A stretch of 40,618 nt of DNA from Spirochaetales bacterium (GTDB lineage: Bacteria > Spirochaetota > Spirochaetia > DSM-27196 > SLST01): NCBI GenBank assembly GCA_007127335.1, contig SKZO01000074.1, forward strand, positions 1 to 40,618, in the 5' to 3' direction. Of the stretch, positions 1 through 7,207 are shown in pieces. The stretch's first letter is position 1, and each line of letters opens with the position of its first letter. The translations under genes were made by a program, and so were the position numbers. The notes under the pieces were generated by a model, which was given only the letters and a program-made list of their open reading frames with translations, did not search any database and was not told the origin of the DNA.

Positions 1-1
1 G

Positions 2-409
2 GCGCTCGAGGCGCTCGAAGAGGTGGGCATGGCCGAGTTCGCCCACCGGCAGATCAGCCGCCTCTCCGGCGGCCAGCAGCAGCGCATCTTCCTCGCCCGT
101 GCGCTCGTGCAGGATGCCGACCTCTACTTCATGGACGAACCCTTTGCCGGGGTCGACGCGGGAACCGAGAAGGCGATTATCGCGATCCTGCAGCGGCTGC
201 GTGAGCGGGGCAAGACCGTCTTCGTCGTCCATCACGACCTCGAGACGGTCCGCGAGTACTTCGACTACCTCGTCATGCTCAACATGCGGGTCGTCGCTGC
301 CGGGCCGGCCCGTGACGTCTTCACGTCGGAGAACCTCAGACGCACCTACGGCGGGCGGCTGACCCTGCTCGACCGCGCGGTTGACGCGATTGGAGGGTCG
401 AGCTCGTGA
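2..409 (+). CDS. Metal ABC transporter ATP-binding protein (5' end outside window)
   Basis: This is the C-terminal 135 residues of an ABC ATPase; the frame is open to the window edge, so the Walker A part lies upstream. Visible motifs are the ABC signature LSGGQQQR, Walker B LYFMDEP with the D-loop, and the switch histidine in VVHHDLE. The following two genes are ABC-3 family (ZnuB/TroC/MntB) permeases, so it very likely energises import of manganese, zinc or iron. Its stop overlaps the GTG start of the next gene by 4 bp, indicating translational coupling. The binding protein is probably upstream. The M at position 23 in the ORF track is an internal methionine, not the start. The exact metal cannot be told from sequence. 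Confidence 0.93.
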   Translation, partial: ALEALEEVGMAEFAHRQISRLSGGQQQRIFLARALVQDADLYFMDEPFAGVDAGTEKAIIAILQRLRERGKTVFVVHHDLETVREYFDYLVMLNMRVVAAGPARDVFTSENLRRTYGGRLTLLDRAVDAIGGSSS

Positions 410-1743
410 TGACGGACCGGTTCATGCGCGTCCTGACGCTTGCCGACTACAACACACGGATCGTGATGTTCGGGACCGTCCTGCTCGGGATCGCGGGCGG
501 CGTGATCGGTACCTTCCTGTTGCTGCGTCGACGCGCCCTGCTGGCGGACGCCGTGAGCCACGCGGCGTTGCCGGGCGTGGCCGGGGCATTTCTCGTTGCG
601 GTCGCGATGGGAGTGGACGCCCGCAGTCTCCCGCTGCTCCTCGCCGGGGCGCTCGTGTCCGGGCTGCTGGGCATGGGATGCGTGATGCTGATCACCCGCT
701 TCACCCGACTCTCGCAGGACGCCGCGCTGGGGATCGTGCTGAGCGTCTTCTTCGGGTTCGGCGCTGCGCTTCTGGGAATCGTGCAGAAGATGCGTGGGGC
801 ACAGGCGGCCGGGCTCAACTCGTTCATCTATGGCTCTGCGGCGTCGATGATCCGGACCGACGCTCTTCTGATCGGGCTTGCGGCGGCCGTCGTTATCGTG
901 GTAGCGGCACTCCTGTTCAAGGAGTTTCGCCTTCTCACTTTCGACGCGGCGTTCGCCGCCGTCGACGGCTGGCCGGCCGGGCGTCTCGATCTCCTGCTGA
1001 TGTCGCTCGTCGTCGCGATCACGGTGCTCGGGCTTCAGGCGGTGGGCATCGTGCTCGTCATCGCGATCCTGATCGTCCCCGCGGCCTCCGCCCGCTTCTG
1101 GACCGAGAGCCTGCGCGTCATGGTGCTCGTGGCGGCACTGATCGGGGCCGTCGGGTCGTATCTGGGCACGGCGATCAGCGCGCTCGCGCCGCGCCTGCCC
1201 GCAGGCGCGGTGATCGTCGCCGCGCTCGGGACCCTCTTTCTCGTGAGCTTCCTCTTCGGCGGCAGTCGAGGCGTGGTTCGCGCGGTGATCACGCGCGACC
1301 GTGCCATCCGAAGGACCGTCCGGCAGAACCTGCTGCGGATGCTCTATGAGTGCGAGGAGTCCGGAATGGACCACGATGCCGACGAACAAATGCGCTATCT
1401 GTCCGCCTCCCGCCGGTGGACCGCCGCGCGGCTGCGCTCTGCGCTGGGCCGGCTCGAGCGCGAAGGGCTCGTGTACCGGGTTCCCGGTGAGCCGTGGCAG
1501 CTGACGCGTACCGGGCGCTACGAGGCAATGCGCGTCACCAGGAATCACCGGCTGTGGGAAGTCTACCTGCTCGAGTACGCGGATACCGCCGCGGCTCATG
1601 TCGACCAGGGGGCGGACTACATCGAACATGTACTCGGGGACGCGCTCGTCGCCGAGCTCGAAGAGGCGGTACCCGGATACGGCAGGACTCTGCCGCCGAG
1701 CCCTCACTCCCTCGTGCAGGACGAACAGGGAGGCGCCTCGTGA
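406..1743 (+). CDS. Metal ABC transporter permease with C-terminal DtxR-like domain
   Basis: This 445-residue protein has two parts. Residues 1 to about 290 are an ABC-3 family permease with about eight hydrophobic segments and the family pattern [20 protein letters not shown] near the N-terminus. Residues about 300-445 resemble a DtxR-family regulator: a winged helix ([15 protein letters not shown], then LTRTGR) and then a metal-binding/dimerisation-like helix pair, NHRLWE around residue 381 and [11 protein letters not shown]. By comparison with DtxR, the positions of ligands H79, E83, H98, E105 and H106 are kept and C102 is replaced by Ala. Typical permeases of this family stop at about 280-300 residues. 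The start is GTG 406 (ATG 409 is possible), overlapping the ATPase stop. The cytoplasmic tail may sense metal and gate transport; that is inference. Confidence 0.9.
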   Translation: MMTDRFMRVLTLADYNTRIVMFGTVLLGIAGGVIGTFLLLRRRALLADAVSHAALPGVAGAFLVAVAMGVDARSLPLLLAGALVSGLLGMGCVMLITRFTRLSQDAALGIVLSVFFGFGAALLGIVQKMRGAQAAGLNSFIYGSAASMIRTDALLIGLAAAVVIVVAALLFKEFRLLTFDAAFAAVDGWPAGRLDLLLMSLVVAITVLGLQAVGIVLVIAILIVPAASARFWTESLRVMVLVAALIGAVGSYLGTAISALAPRLPAGAVIVAALGTLFLVSFLFGGSRGVVRAVITRDRAIRRTVRQNLLRMLYECEESGMDHDADEQMRYLSASRRWTAARLRSALGRLEREGLVYRVPGEPWQLTRTGRYEAMRVTRNHRLWEVYLLEYADTAAAHVDQGADYIEHVLGDALVAELEEAVPGYGRTLPPSPHSLVQDEQGGAS

Positions 1744-3047
1744 TCTGGACCTCGCTCGACTCCTGGATCGTGATCGCGGCCGCGCTCGCCGGCGCCTCCG
1801 CCGCTCTCGTTGGAGCCTTCCTCGTGCTGGAGAAGATGAGCATGATGGGCGATGCGATCAGCCACGCCGTTCTGCCGGGCATCGCGATCGCCTTCATCCT
1901 GACCGGGAGCAGGGTGGGCGGCCCGGTTCTCGTGGGCGCTGCAGGCTTCGGGGTTCTCGCTTCCATGCTCGTCCATGTCATTCGCCGCGCCGGACGGCTC
2001 GACGACGGAGCGGCCATGGGCGTGGTCTTCACCGTGCTCTTCGCAGTGGGGCTCATCCTGATCGAGCAGGCGGCCCGCCACGTGGACATCCACCCGGATC
2101 ACGTGCTGTTCGGCTCGGTGGAGCTCGTGCCGCTCACCGTCGTCGAAATTGGATCGTTGGTGATTCCCCGTGGGGTGGTAGTGCTCTCCGCCGTGCTCCT
2201 GGTCGATCTGGTGGTCGTGATCCTCTTCTTCAAGGAGCTGCGCCTCGTGACTTTCGACCCGGCGGTCGCCACCACGCTCGGGTTCAACGCAACGTGGCTG
2301 CACTACCTCCTGATGACGCTCGTGGCGCTGACCACCGTTGCCGCCTTTGAGGTAGTGGGGAGTATTCTTGTGATTGCGATGCTCGTCGTTCCCGCGGCGA
2401 TCGCGCATCTGGTCACTCGTCGGCTTGCACCCTTTCTCTTCGTCAGCGTGGGTTCGGCCCTCCTTGCCGCCGTTCTCGGGCACGTGGCGGCCATCACTAT
2501 ACCGCCGCGATTCGGCTTCGAAGACACCAGCACCGCCGGGACGATGGCGACCGTGCTCGGGCTGCTTTTCTTCGTCGCGCTGCTCGCCGCGCCGGAGCGC
2601 GGGTTGCTCACCAGGGCCTGGACGATGCTCTCGAGGCGGATGATCGTACGGACCCAGGATGTCCTCGGGCTTCTTGCGCGGGCATCCGAGCGTCCCGACC
2701 GCGACGGTCTCTCTCCGAGCGAGTTGCGCATGGCGCATCGGTCGCCTTTTGCCGGGCGAGCGACAGGTCTGTGGATCGGGCTCTTTCTTCTGCGTGTTCG
2801 TGGGCTCGTGCGCTCGGACGGCGGGCGGTACCATCTGACAGACCGAGGGCGTCCCGCAGCCAGGCGCGTCCTGCGCGTGCATCGCCTCTGGGAACGGTTC
2901 TTTCACGACGTCGGCAAGGTGAGGCTCGTCGATCTCCACCCGGCCGCCGACTACCTCGAGCACTACACCGATTCCAGGCTCCGTGACGAGCTGGAGAAGG
3001 AGTTCGCGGGAAGCGATACCGATCCGCGCGGAAATCCCCTGCCGTGA
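1740..3047 (+). CDS. Second metal ABC transporter permease with C-terminal DtxR-like domain
   Basis: The ORF track begins at 1494, but the real start is most likely GTG 1740: it overlaps the previous stop by 4 bp and is preceded by AGGGAGG. The product is 435 residues. Residues 1 to about 300 are an ABC-3 permease (MSMMGDAISHAVLPGIAIAF is the family signature), the partner of the preceding gene. The tail again looks like DtxR: a winged helix ending in YHLTDRGRPAARR, then HRLWERFF near residue 381 and LHPAADYLEH, finishing with a DPRGNPLP segment typical of DtxR proteins. Ligand positions H79, E83, H98, E105 and H106 appear retained. Two permeases with the same extension suggest a symmetrical cytoplasmic regulatory module. 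It ends convergently, 30 bp from the next gene. Confidence 0.9.
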   Translation: MIWTSLDSWIVIAAALAGASAALVGAFLVLEKMSMMGDAISHAVLPGIAIAFILTGSRVGGPVLVGAAGFGVLASMLVHVIRRAGRLDDGAAMGVVFTVLFAVGLILIEQAARHVDIHPDHVLFGSVELVPLTVVEIGSLVIPRGVVVLSAVLLVDLVVVILFFKELRLVTFDPAVATTLGFNATWLHYLLMTLVALTTVAAFEVVGSILVIAMLVVPAAIAHLVTRRLAPFLFVSVGSALLAAVLGHVAAITIPPRFGFEDTSTAGTMATVLGLLFFVALLAAPERGLLTRAWTMLSRRMIVRTQDVLGLLARASERPDRDGLSPSELRMAHRSPFAGRATGLWIGLFLLRVRGLVRSDGGRYHLTDRGRPAARRVLRVHRLWERFFHDVGKVRLVDLHPAADYLEHYTDSRLRDELEKEFAGSDTDPRGNPLP

Positions 3048-3078
3048 GGTCCGGCGGGCGAGCTACGCGGAGGGACCT
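3047..3078. terminator. Weak inverted repeat between convergent genes
   Basis: AGGTCC (3047-3052) pairs with GGACCT (3073-3078), enclosing a GC-rich loop, in the 30 bp between the converging permease and START-like genes. It has no T-run on either strand, so termination is only a possibility. Confidence 0.25.
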
Positions 3079-3836
3079 TACGGCGACCGCCGCCTCGCCT
3101 CGCTCACGTACGCCGCTATCGCGTTCTTCGCGTCACGCAGACCAAAGCTCCGCACCGCGAAGCGCAGCCCCGCCGTCCGCCTGCTGAAGACGACGTGGTT
3201 GAAGTAGCGGACATAGACGTGTTCGCCTCCGTCGATGACAACGCGCTCGAGATACCATGCACCGTGGATGTCGGAGACCAGGGCGTCGTAGCTCTCGTTC
3301 AGTCGGAATACCAGGGCAAACCGGTCCTCGTCGATTCGCAGGACGACATGGCGGTTCTCGAACGACTGGTCGACTCTGAAGAAGAGGAACCCGGAGGAGA
3401 GTTCGACGTGCTGGAGCCACTCGGGCGGGTCACTGCCCGTCCGGCGGGCGCGGCTGCCCGCGACGTGCGGCACGAAGTTCTCATGACTGTCGAGGTCCGC
3501 GATCGTCTGCGCGAGCGTCTCAAAGCTCACGCGGTAGACGCCGTGGACGTCGCTCGAGACCGCCATGAAGGCGTCGTCGCCCGGATCCGTGTCAACGTCG
3601 TAGGCAATTGCCGCGGGACCATCAAGGAGCGCTCCGGCGTCGGTGTCAGCAGGCATGAACAGCGCGCGGTGCTCGGCCCGCTCGAGCCACGCGTCAAAGG
3701 TGCCGGCCTCCGCGGGCGGGGTCGCAACCGTCGCTGCGACGAGGGTCGCCGTCACAGAGACGGCCGCGACGAGAGTCGTGCCTGGCGCGCGCGCCCTCCG
3801 CCGCGGGTGCGCTGCATGGTGCGTGCGGTGCATCAT
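3078..3836 (-). CDS. Secreted START/SRPBCC-like protein of unknown function
   Basis: This 252-residue protein has a basic N-terminus followed by a long hydrophobic run (TTLVAAVSVTATLVAATVA) and an AEA-type cleavage site, so it is probably exported. The remainder looks like a START/SRPBCC lipid-binding-like fold: a DAWLERAEHRALFM helix, a VYRVSFETLAQTIADLDSHENFVP segment, alternating strands, and a C-terminal helix (NAIAAYVSEARRR). That assignment rests on pattern only; no catalytic residues can be named. Its ATG overlaps the stop of the upstream methyltransferase gene by 4 bp (ATGA), so the two are co-translated. A role in handling hydrophobic ligands outside the cytoplasm is conceivable but not shown. 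Confidence 0.72.
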   Translation of the reverse strand: MMHRTHHAAHPRRRARAPGTTLVAAVSVTATLVAATVATPPAEAGTFDAWLERAEHRALFMPADTDAGALLDGPAAIAYDVDTDPGDDAFMAVSSDVHGVYRVSFETLAQTIADLDSHENFVPHVAGSRARRTGSDPPEWLQHVELSSGFLFFRVDQSFENRHVVLRIDEDRFALVFRLNESYDALVSDIHGAWYLERVVIDGGEHVYVRYFNHVVFSRRTAGLRFAVRSFGLRDAKNAIAAYVSEARRRSP

Positions 3837-4657
3837 TGCTCCCGTCCTGCCGCGGCTCTGCCGACTTCGTAGAAGAGGATGCTCGCCGCGCAGGCGAGAT
3901 TGAGTGAGTCAACCCGGCCGCGCAGGGGAATCGCCACTACCTCGTCGACTACCTCCCGCAGGTTCGCGGACAGCCCGGTCGCCTCGTTCCCGAATACCAC
4001 GGCGAGCGGAGGCGACAGCCGCGCATCGCTCAAGGCGGTCGCGCCGCCCGAGTCGGTCCCGACGACCCGCAGCGGAGGGTTGCCGTCCCTCATGGTTTGG
4101 AGCCACGCGATGAGCCGTTTCGCCGACGGCTCGTGGACGACAGGGGTAGAGAAGCAGGCGCCAAGGCTCGCGCGTATGACCCGCGGGTCATAGATATCGA
4201 CGCCGTGTCCCGTAGTGACGACCGCGTGGATACCAAGGCCATCCGCTGACCGGACGAGCGAGCCGAGATTCCCGGGATTCGCGGGCCGATCGACGACTGC
4301 GACCGTGAAGTCTCTGCCCGGCACGATGTCCCGGAGCTCGCACCGCGGCCGTGCGGCGATGACGATGAGCTCCGATGGGTCCGCCCGGTCAGAGAGCCGC
4401 TCCATGAGATCCGGGGCGATCTCGTAGCCGGTCGCCGGTTCGAGACGATCGATCGTGTCAACCGTCCATCCGGAGAGTCGGGCCTTCCGCGGGAAGGCGA
4501 CTGCGTGGGTGGCAGGCTGTGAGTCTGCGAGCGCGTTGATTGGCGCGACTCCCTCCACGAAAATCGTGCCCCGCTTCGCCCGCTTCTGGCGATTATCACG
4601 CAGCGAGACGAGGACCTGAAAGATGTCATTCTCCGATGAGATCCGCTGCACCTTCAT
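3833..4657 (-). CDS. TrmH/SpoU-family RNA 2'-O-methyltransferase
   Basis: The 274 residues contain all three SpoU (SPOUT) motifs in order: NPGNLGSLVRSADGLG (motif 1, about residue 145), VVFGNEATGLS (motif 2, about 220) and IPLRGRVDSLNLACAASI (motif 3, about 245), which form the knotted SAM-binding site. The N-terminal 100 residues match the substrate-binding extension of the RlmB/TsnR type, with KRGTIFVEGV near the start. It should methylate a ribose in rRNA or tRNA; the specific nucleotide cannot be inferred. The ATG at 4657 has no good Shine-Dalgarno sequence, and a -10-like TATGAT lies only 8 bases upstream, so the mRNA may be leaderless. It is coupled to the START-like gene downstream. 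Confidence 0.9.
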   Translation of the reverse strand: MKVQRISSENDIFQVLVSLRDNRQKRAKRGTIFVEGVAPINALADSQPATHAVAFPRKARLSGWTVDTIDRLEPATGYEIAPDLMERLSDRADPSELIVIAARPRCELRDIVPGRDFTVAVVDRPANPGNLGSLVRSADGLGIHAVVTTGHGVDIYDPRVIRASLGACFSTPVVHEPSAKRLIAWLQTMRDGNPPLRVVGTDSGGATALSDARLSPPLAVVFGNEATGLSANLREVVDEVVAIPLRGRVDSLNLACAASILFYEVGRAAAGREQ

Positions 4658-4665
4658 CGCGCCCC

Positions 4666-4694
4666 ATCATAGTGATCACGGCCCCGGCCGTCGA
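4666..4694 (-). promoter_or_regulatory. Predicted promoter of the SpoU gene
   Basis: On the minus strand TCGACG (4694-4689) and TATGAT (4671-4666) are 17 bp apart. The expected transcription start, about 4659, lies two bases before the ATG at 4657, implying a leaderless transcript. Confidence 0.45.
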
Positions 4695-4735
4695 GTCGAG
4701 CCATGAACGACTCCCTCCATGAACCGCTCGCGCCG

Positions 4736-4764
4736 TTGCCTGTTCAAGGAACCTGTGCTATCTT
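4736..4764 (+). promoter_or_regulatory. Predicted promoter of the lipoprotein-rnf operon
   Basis: TTGCCT (4736-4741) and TATCTT (4759-4764) are separated by 17 bp, 34 bases ahead of the GTG start at 4799. It lies in the divergent region with the SpoU promoter. Each hexamer matches the sigma-70 consensus at four of six positions. Confidence 0.5.
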
Positions 4765-4798
4765 GTCGGCAATAATTCCAGGAACTGGGGAGTTTCGA

Positions 4799-5863
4799 GT
4801 GATACCAAGACGTTTTTTGGCCGTCCTGGCCGTGGCTGGCACGATCGTACTGTTCGCTGCCTGCGAACCTGAGCGGGTTGTGATCGAAACCGGACCGGCG
4901 GGTTTTGCGGGGCGCCACGTGGGGTATTCCTGGTCCGGAGAAGCCAGGGGGACCGCCTTCGAGGACGCCGGGGCGTACATCGAGACGGTGTTGGAGCTGG
5001 ACGAGGACGCCAATATCCTCTCCGCGAGTATGCGATACTGGCAGCGTGTGGACGGCTTCTGGACGACGCGACAGAGCGGAAACGCGCTGGTGACCGTGGA
5101 TTTCTCCGTAGATCCCACCCCCGCCACGCTCAGCAGCCCCTTTGTTCCCGGAGACTCGATGTTCTCCATCTATACGGTGAACCTGATGTCTCTCTACGCG
5201 GTGGCGGTCGATGAAGACGGCACAGCGGCGGTCACCGTCGTCGAGCCGCTGACCCGGTACCGCTTCGAGATGAAGTTTCCGCCCGGATTCGACTATCGCG
5301 TGCAGATGAACGAGCTCACCCTCGGCAGTGGCCTCGTGGTTCCAACCGTGCGGACCGCCGGCGGGGCGTTTCTCTCTCCGGAGAGCTGGGACGAGCTTGC
5401 CGACAGGCACATCTTCGACCTGCACATGTACTCTCACGTTCTGAACGATGTCGGCGTCTTTGCGGATATCGACGGGCGTTCGAGCGTTCGCAACTTTCTG
5501 TCCTCGATGGGAGTCGGATTCGACGGTGATCGCCCCGTGGCCATGGCGCTGCAGTACGGGTACTTCGGTATCGGAGGCTGGAAGGGGAACTACGATGCGA
5601 TTGCGACCTACCTCGTTGGCAGGAACGCGCGCACGTTGACGTCGCTCGTCGACTGGTCTCCCGAGCGCTACCGGGCAGCGATCAACGACCTCAATCAGTT
5701 CGGTGTCGACGTCCCTACGGGAGCGACGCGAACCGTGCAGGACTCAGCCGACGGCATCTCCGGCGCGACCGTGCGGATGTCTCGGGAGTCGACCTCCTAT
5801 CAGCGGGCCCTCGTTGATGCGGGTATCCTCTCGGAGGATGATGTGATCGTCGGCAGGTTTTGA
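4799..5863 (+). CDS. Lipoprotein with flavin-attachment-type SGAT motif, upstream of rnfC
   Basis: The ORF track starts at 4703, but GTG 4799 is preferred: GGGGAG lies 6-7 bases upstream, and it gives a proper lipoprotein signal (VIPRRFLAVLAVAGTIVLFAAC) with Cys about residue 22 as the lipidated residue. The 354-residue product is exported and anchored. Near the C-terminus it carries DGISGATVRMS. This resembles the D-x-x-S-G-A-T motif of FMN_bind domains, where ApbE attaches FMN to the Thr (T324 here). A repeated YSWSGEA/GYFGIGGW pattern suggests two related halves. It is directly upstream of and overlaps rnfC, so it probably exchanges electrons with the Rnf-like complex outside the membrane. 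No ApbE gene is in the window. The flavin assignment is inference from the motif and context. Confidence 0.75.
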   Translation: MIPRRFLAVLAVAGTIVLFAACEPERVVIETGPAGFAGRHVGYSWSGEARGTAFEDAGAYIETVLELDEDANILSASMRYWQRVDGFWTTRQSGNALVTVDFSVDPTPATLSSPFVPGDSMFSIYTVNLMSLYAVAVDEDGTAAVTVVEPLTRYRFEMKFPPGFDYRVQMNELTLGSGLVVPTVRTAGGAFLSPESWDELADRHIFDLHMYSHVLNDVGVFADIDGRSSVRNFLSSMGVGFDGDRPVAMALQYGYFGIGGWKGNYDAIATYLVGRNARTLTSLVDWSPERYRAAINDLNQFGVDVPTGATRTVQDSADGISGATVRMSRESTSYQRALVDAGILSEDDVIVGRF

Positions 5864-7197
5864 TGAGCGACCGCGTCAAGAGGTTCCCGATCGGGGGAAC
5901 GCACCTTCCCGAAGAGAAGGGGCTGACCTCAGAGTCTCCCATCGTCTCTCTGCCGCCGCCGTCGGAGGTTCTGGTGCCGCTCAAACAGCACATAGGGCTG
6001 CCGGTGCGTCCGGCAGTGGCGGTGGGCGATCGTGTTCACCCCGGCAGCCTGATCGGCGCCGAAGCGGACGGGCTGCGTGCGAGGGTGCACGCCGGCGTGA
6101 CAGGCGAAGTGGTGGATCTCACCGACGCGCCCCTCCCTGACGGGAGCAGGGTTCCCGCCGTCCGGATCCGGGTGGACCGGGGCTCGGGCGAGACGGCGCA
6201 GGATCTCGATCCGCTTGATGTTGATATGCTCGACGACGAGGCCTTTCGTGAAGCCGTGATCTCCCGCGTGGAGGAGGCGGGGATCGTCGGACTCGGCGGA
6301 GCAACCTTTCCCACGCACGTGAAGCTCGCGACGAGCGACAAGATAGACACGGTGATTGTCAACGGCGCCGAATGCGAGCCGTACATAACGGTGGACGACC
6401 GGTTGATGCAGGAAGAGGCGCAGAAGGTGTTTCGCGGGCTCGACATCGTCCGGAGGACCGTTGGCGCGGAGCGCGGGTTCGTGGCGTGCGAGACCAACAA
6501 ACCTGCGGCTCTCAGTCAGCTCCGCGAGATCGCCTCCGGCTTTCCCGGGATAGCGGCGCAGGCGCTCGATACCCGCTACCCGCACGGGGCCGAGAAGCAT
6601 CTGATCAAAGCCGTGCTCAACCGCGAGGTGCCCATGCGGGCTCTGCCCGGTGCCGTGGGCGTGCTCGTCAACAACGTTCAGACCGTCTGTGCCATAGCCG
6701 ATGCCGTTGATCGCGGCCGGGTACTTTACGAGCGGGTTGTCACGGTCAGCGGACACGGTGTCACGACGCCCCGGAACCTGCGCGTGCCGCTTGGCGCCGC
6801 GGTCTCCGACCTCATTGCCTTCTGTGACGGTCCGTCGGTCGATGAGCCTGCGGTCATCGTAGGAGGGCCCATGACCGGGATGCGGGTTACCGACCTTTCG
6901 ATTCCCGTGACCAAGGCAACGAGCGGGCTCATCCTGCTCACGGACTCCGAGTACCGCGGCAGTCAGCATATGGCCTGCATACGATGCGGACGATGCGTCG
7001 AGGTCTGTCCCATGTATCTGCCTCCAAACCGCATGACCGCCTACATCAACAACGACATGGTCGAGGAAGCGATAGGCGCGGGGCTCGACGCATGTATCCT
7101 GTGCGGTGCCTGCCAGTTCGTCTGCCCGTCGAAGCGACCGCTTCTCGAGTGGATCAACCAGGGTAAGGCCGCCATGGCCGCCAGACGCCGACGATAG
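5863..7197 (+). CDS. rnfC: RnfC-like electron transport complex subunit
   Basis: This 444-residue protein starts at ATG 5863, overlapping the lipoprotein stop; the TTG at 5860 in the ORF track is less likely. It has the RnfC order: an N-terminal lipoyl/hybrid-motif region (FPIGGTHLPEEKG, then QHIGLPVRPAVAVGDRV), the NADH/FMN-binding domain with GIVGLGGATFPTHVKL and NGAECEPYITVDDRL, an SLBB-like segment, and two [4Fe-4S] motifs CIRCGRCVEVCP and CILCGACQFVCP near residues 371 and 410. In canonical Rnf, RnfC is the peripheral cytoplasmic subunit that exchanges electrons with NAD(H). All expected cofactor motifs are present, so this subunit looks functional even though the rest of the complex is unusual. 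It ends ten bases before the rnfD fusion gene. Confidence 0.93.
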   Translation: MSDRVKRFPIGGTHLPEEKGLTSESPIVSLPPPSEVLVPLKQHIGLPVRPAVAVGDRVHPGSLIGAEADGLRARVHAGVTGEVVDLTDAPLPDGSRVPAVRIRVDRGSGETAQDLDPLDVDMLDDEAFREAVISRVEEAGIVGLGGATFPTHVKLATSDKIDTVIVNGAECEPYITVDDRLMQEEAQKVFRGLDIVRRTVGAERGFVACETNKPAALSQLREIASGFPGIAAQALDTRYPHGAEKHLIKAVLNREVPMRALPGAVGVLVNNVQTVCAIADAVDRGRVLYERVVTVSGHGVTTPRNLRVPLGAAVSDLIAFCDGPSVDEPAVIVGGPMTGMRVTDLSIPVTKATSGLILLTDSEYRGSQHMACIRCGRCVEVCPMYLPPNRMTAYINNDMVEEAIGAGLDACILCGACQFVCPSKRPLLEWINQGKAAMAARRRR

Positions 7198-7207
7198 GGG
7201 TACGGTG

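Noticed and set aside
346-1707. Long minus-strand ORF (453 residues)
   Set aside because: Antisense to the first permease; low-complexity His/Arg/Asp-rich product with no family features, typical of shadow ORFs in GC-rich DNA.
1704-2963. Minus-strand ORF (419 residues)
   Set aside because: Antisense shadow of the second permease, with repetitive charged composition.
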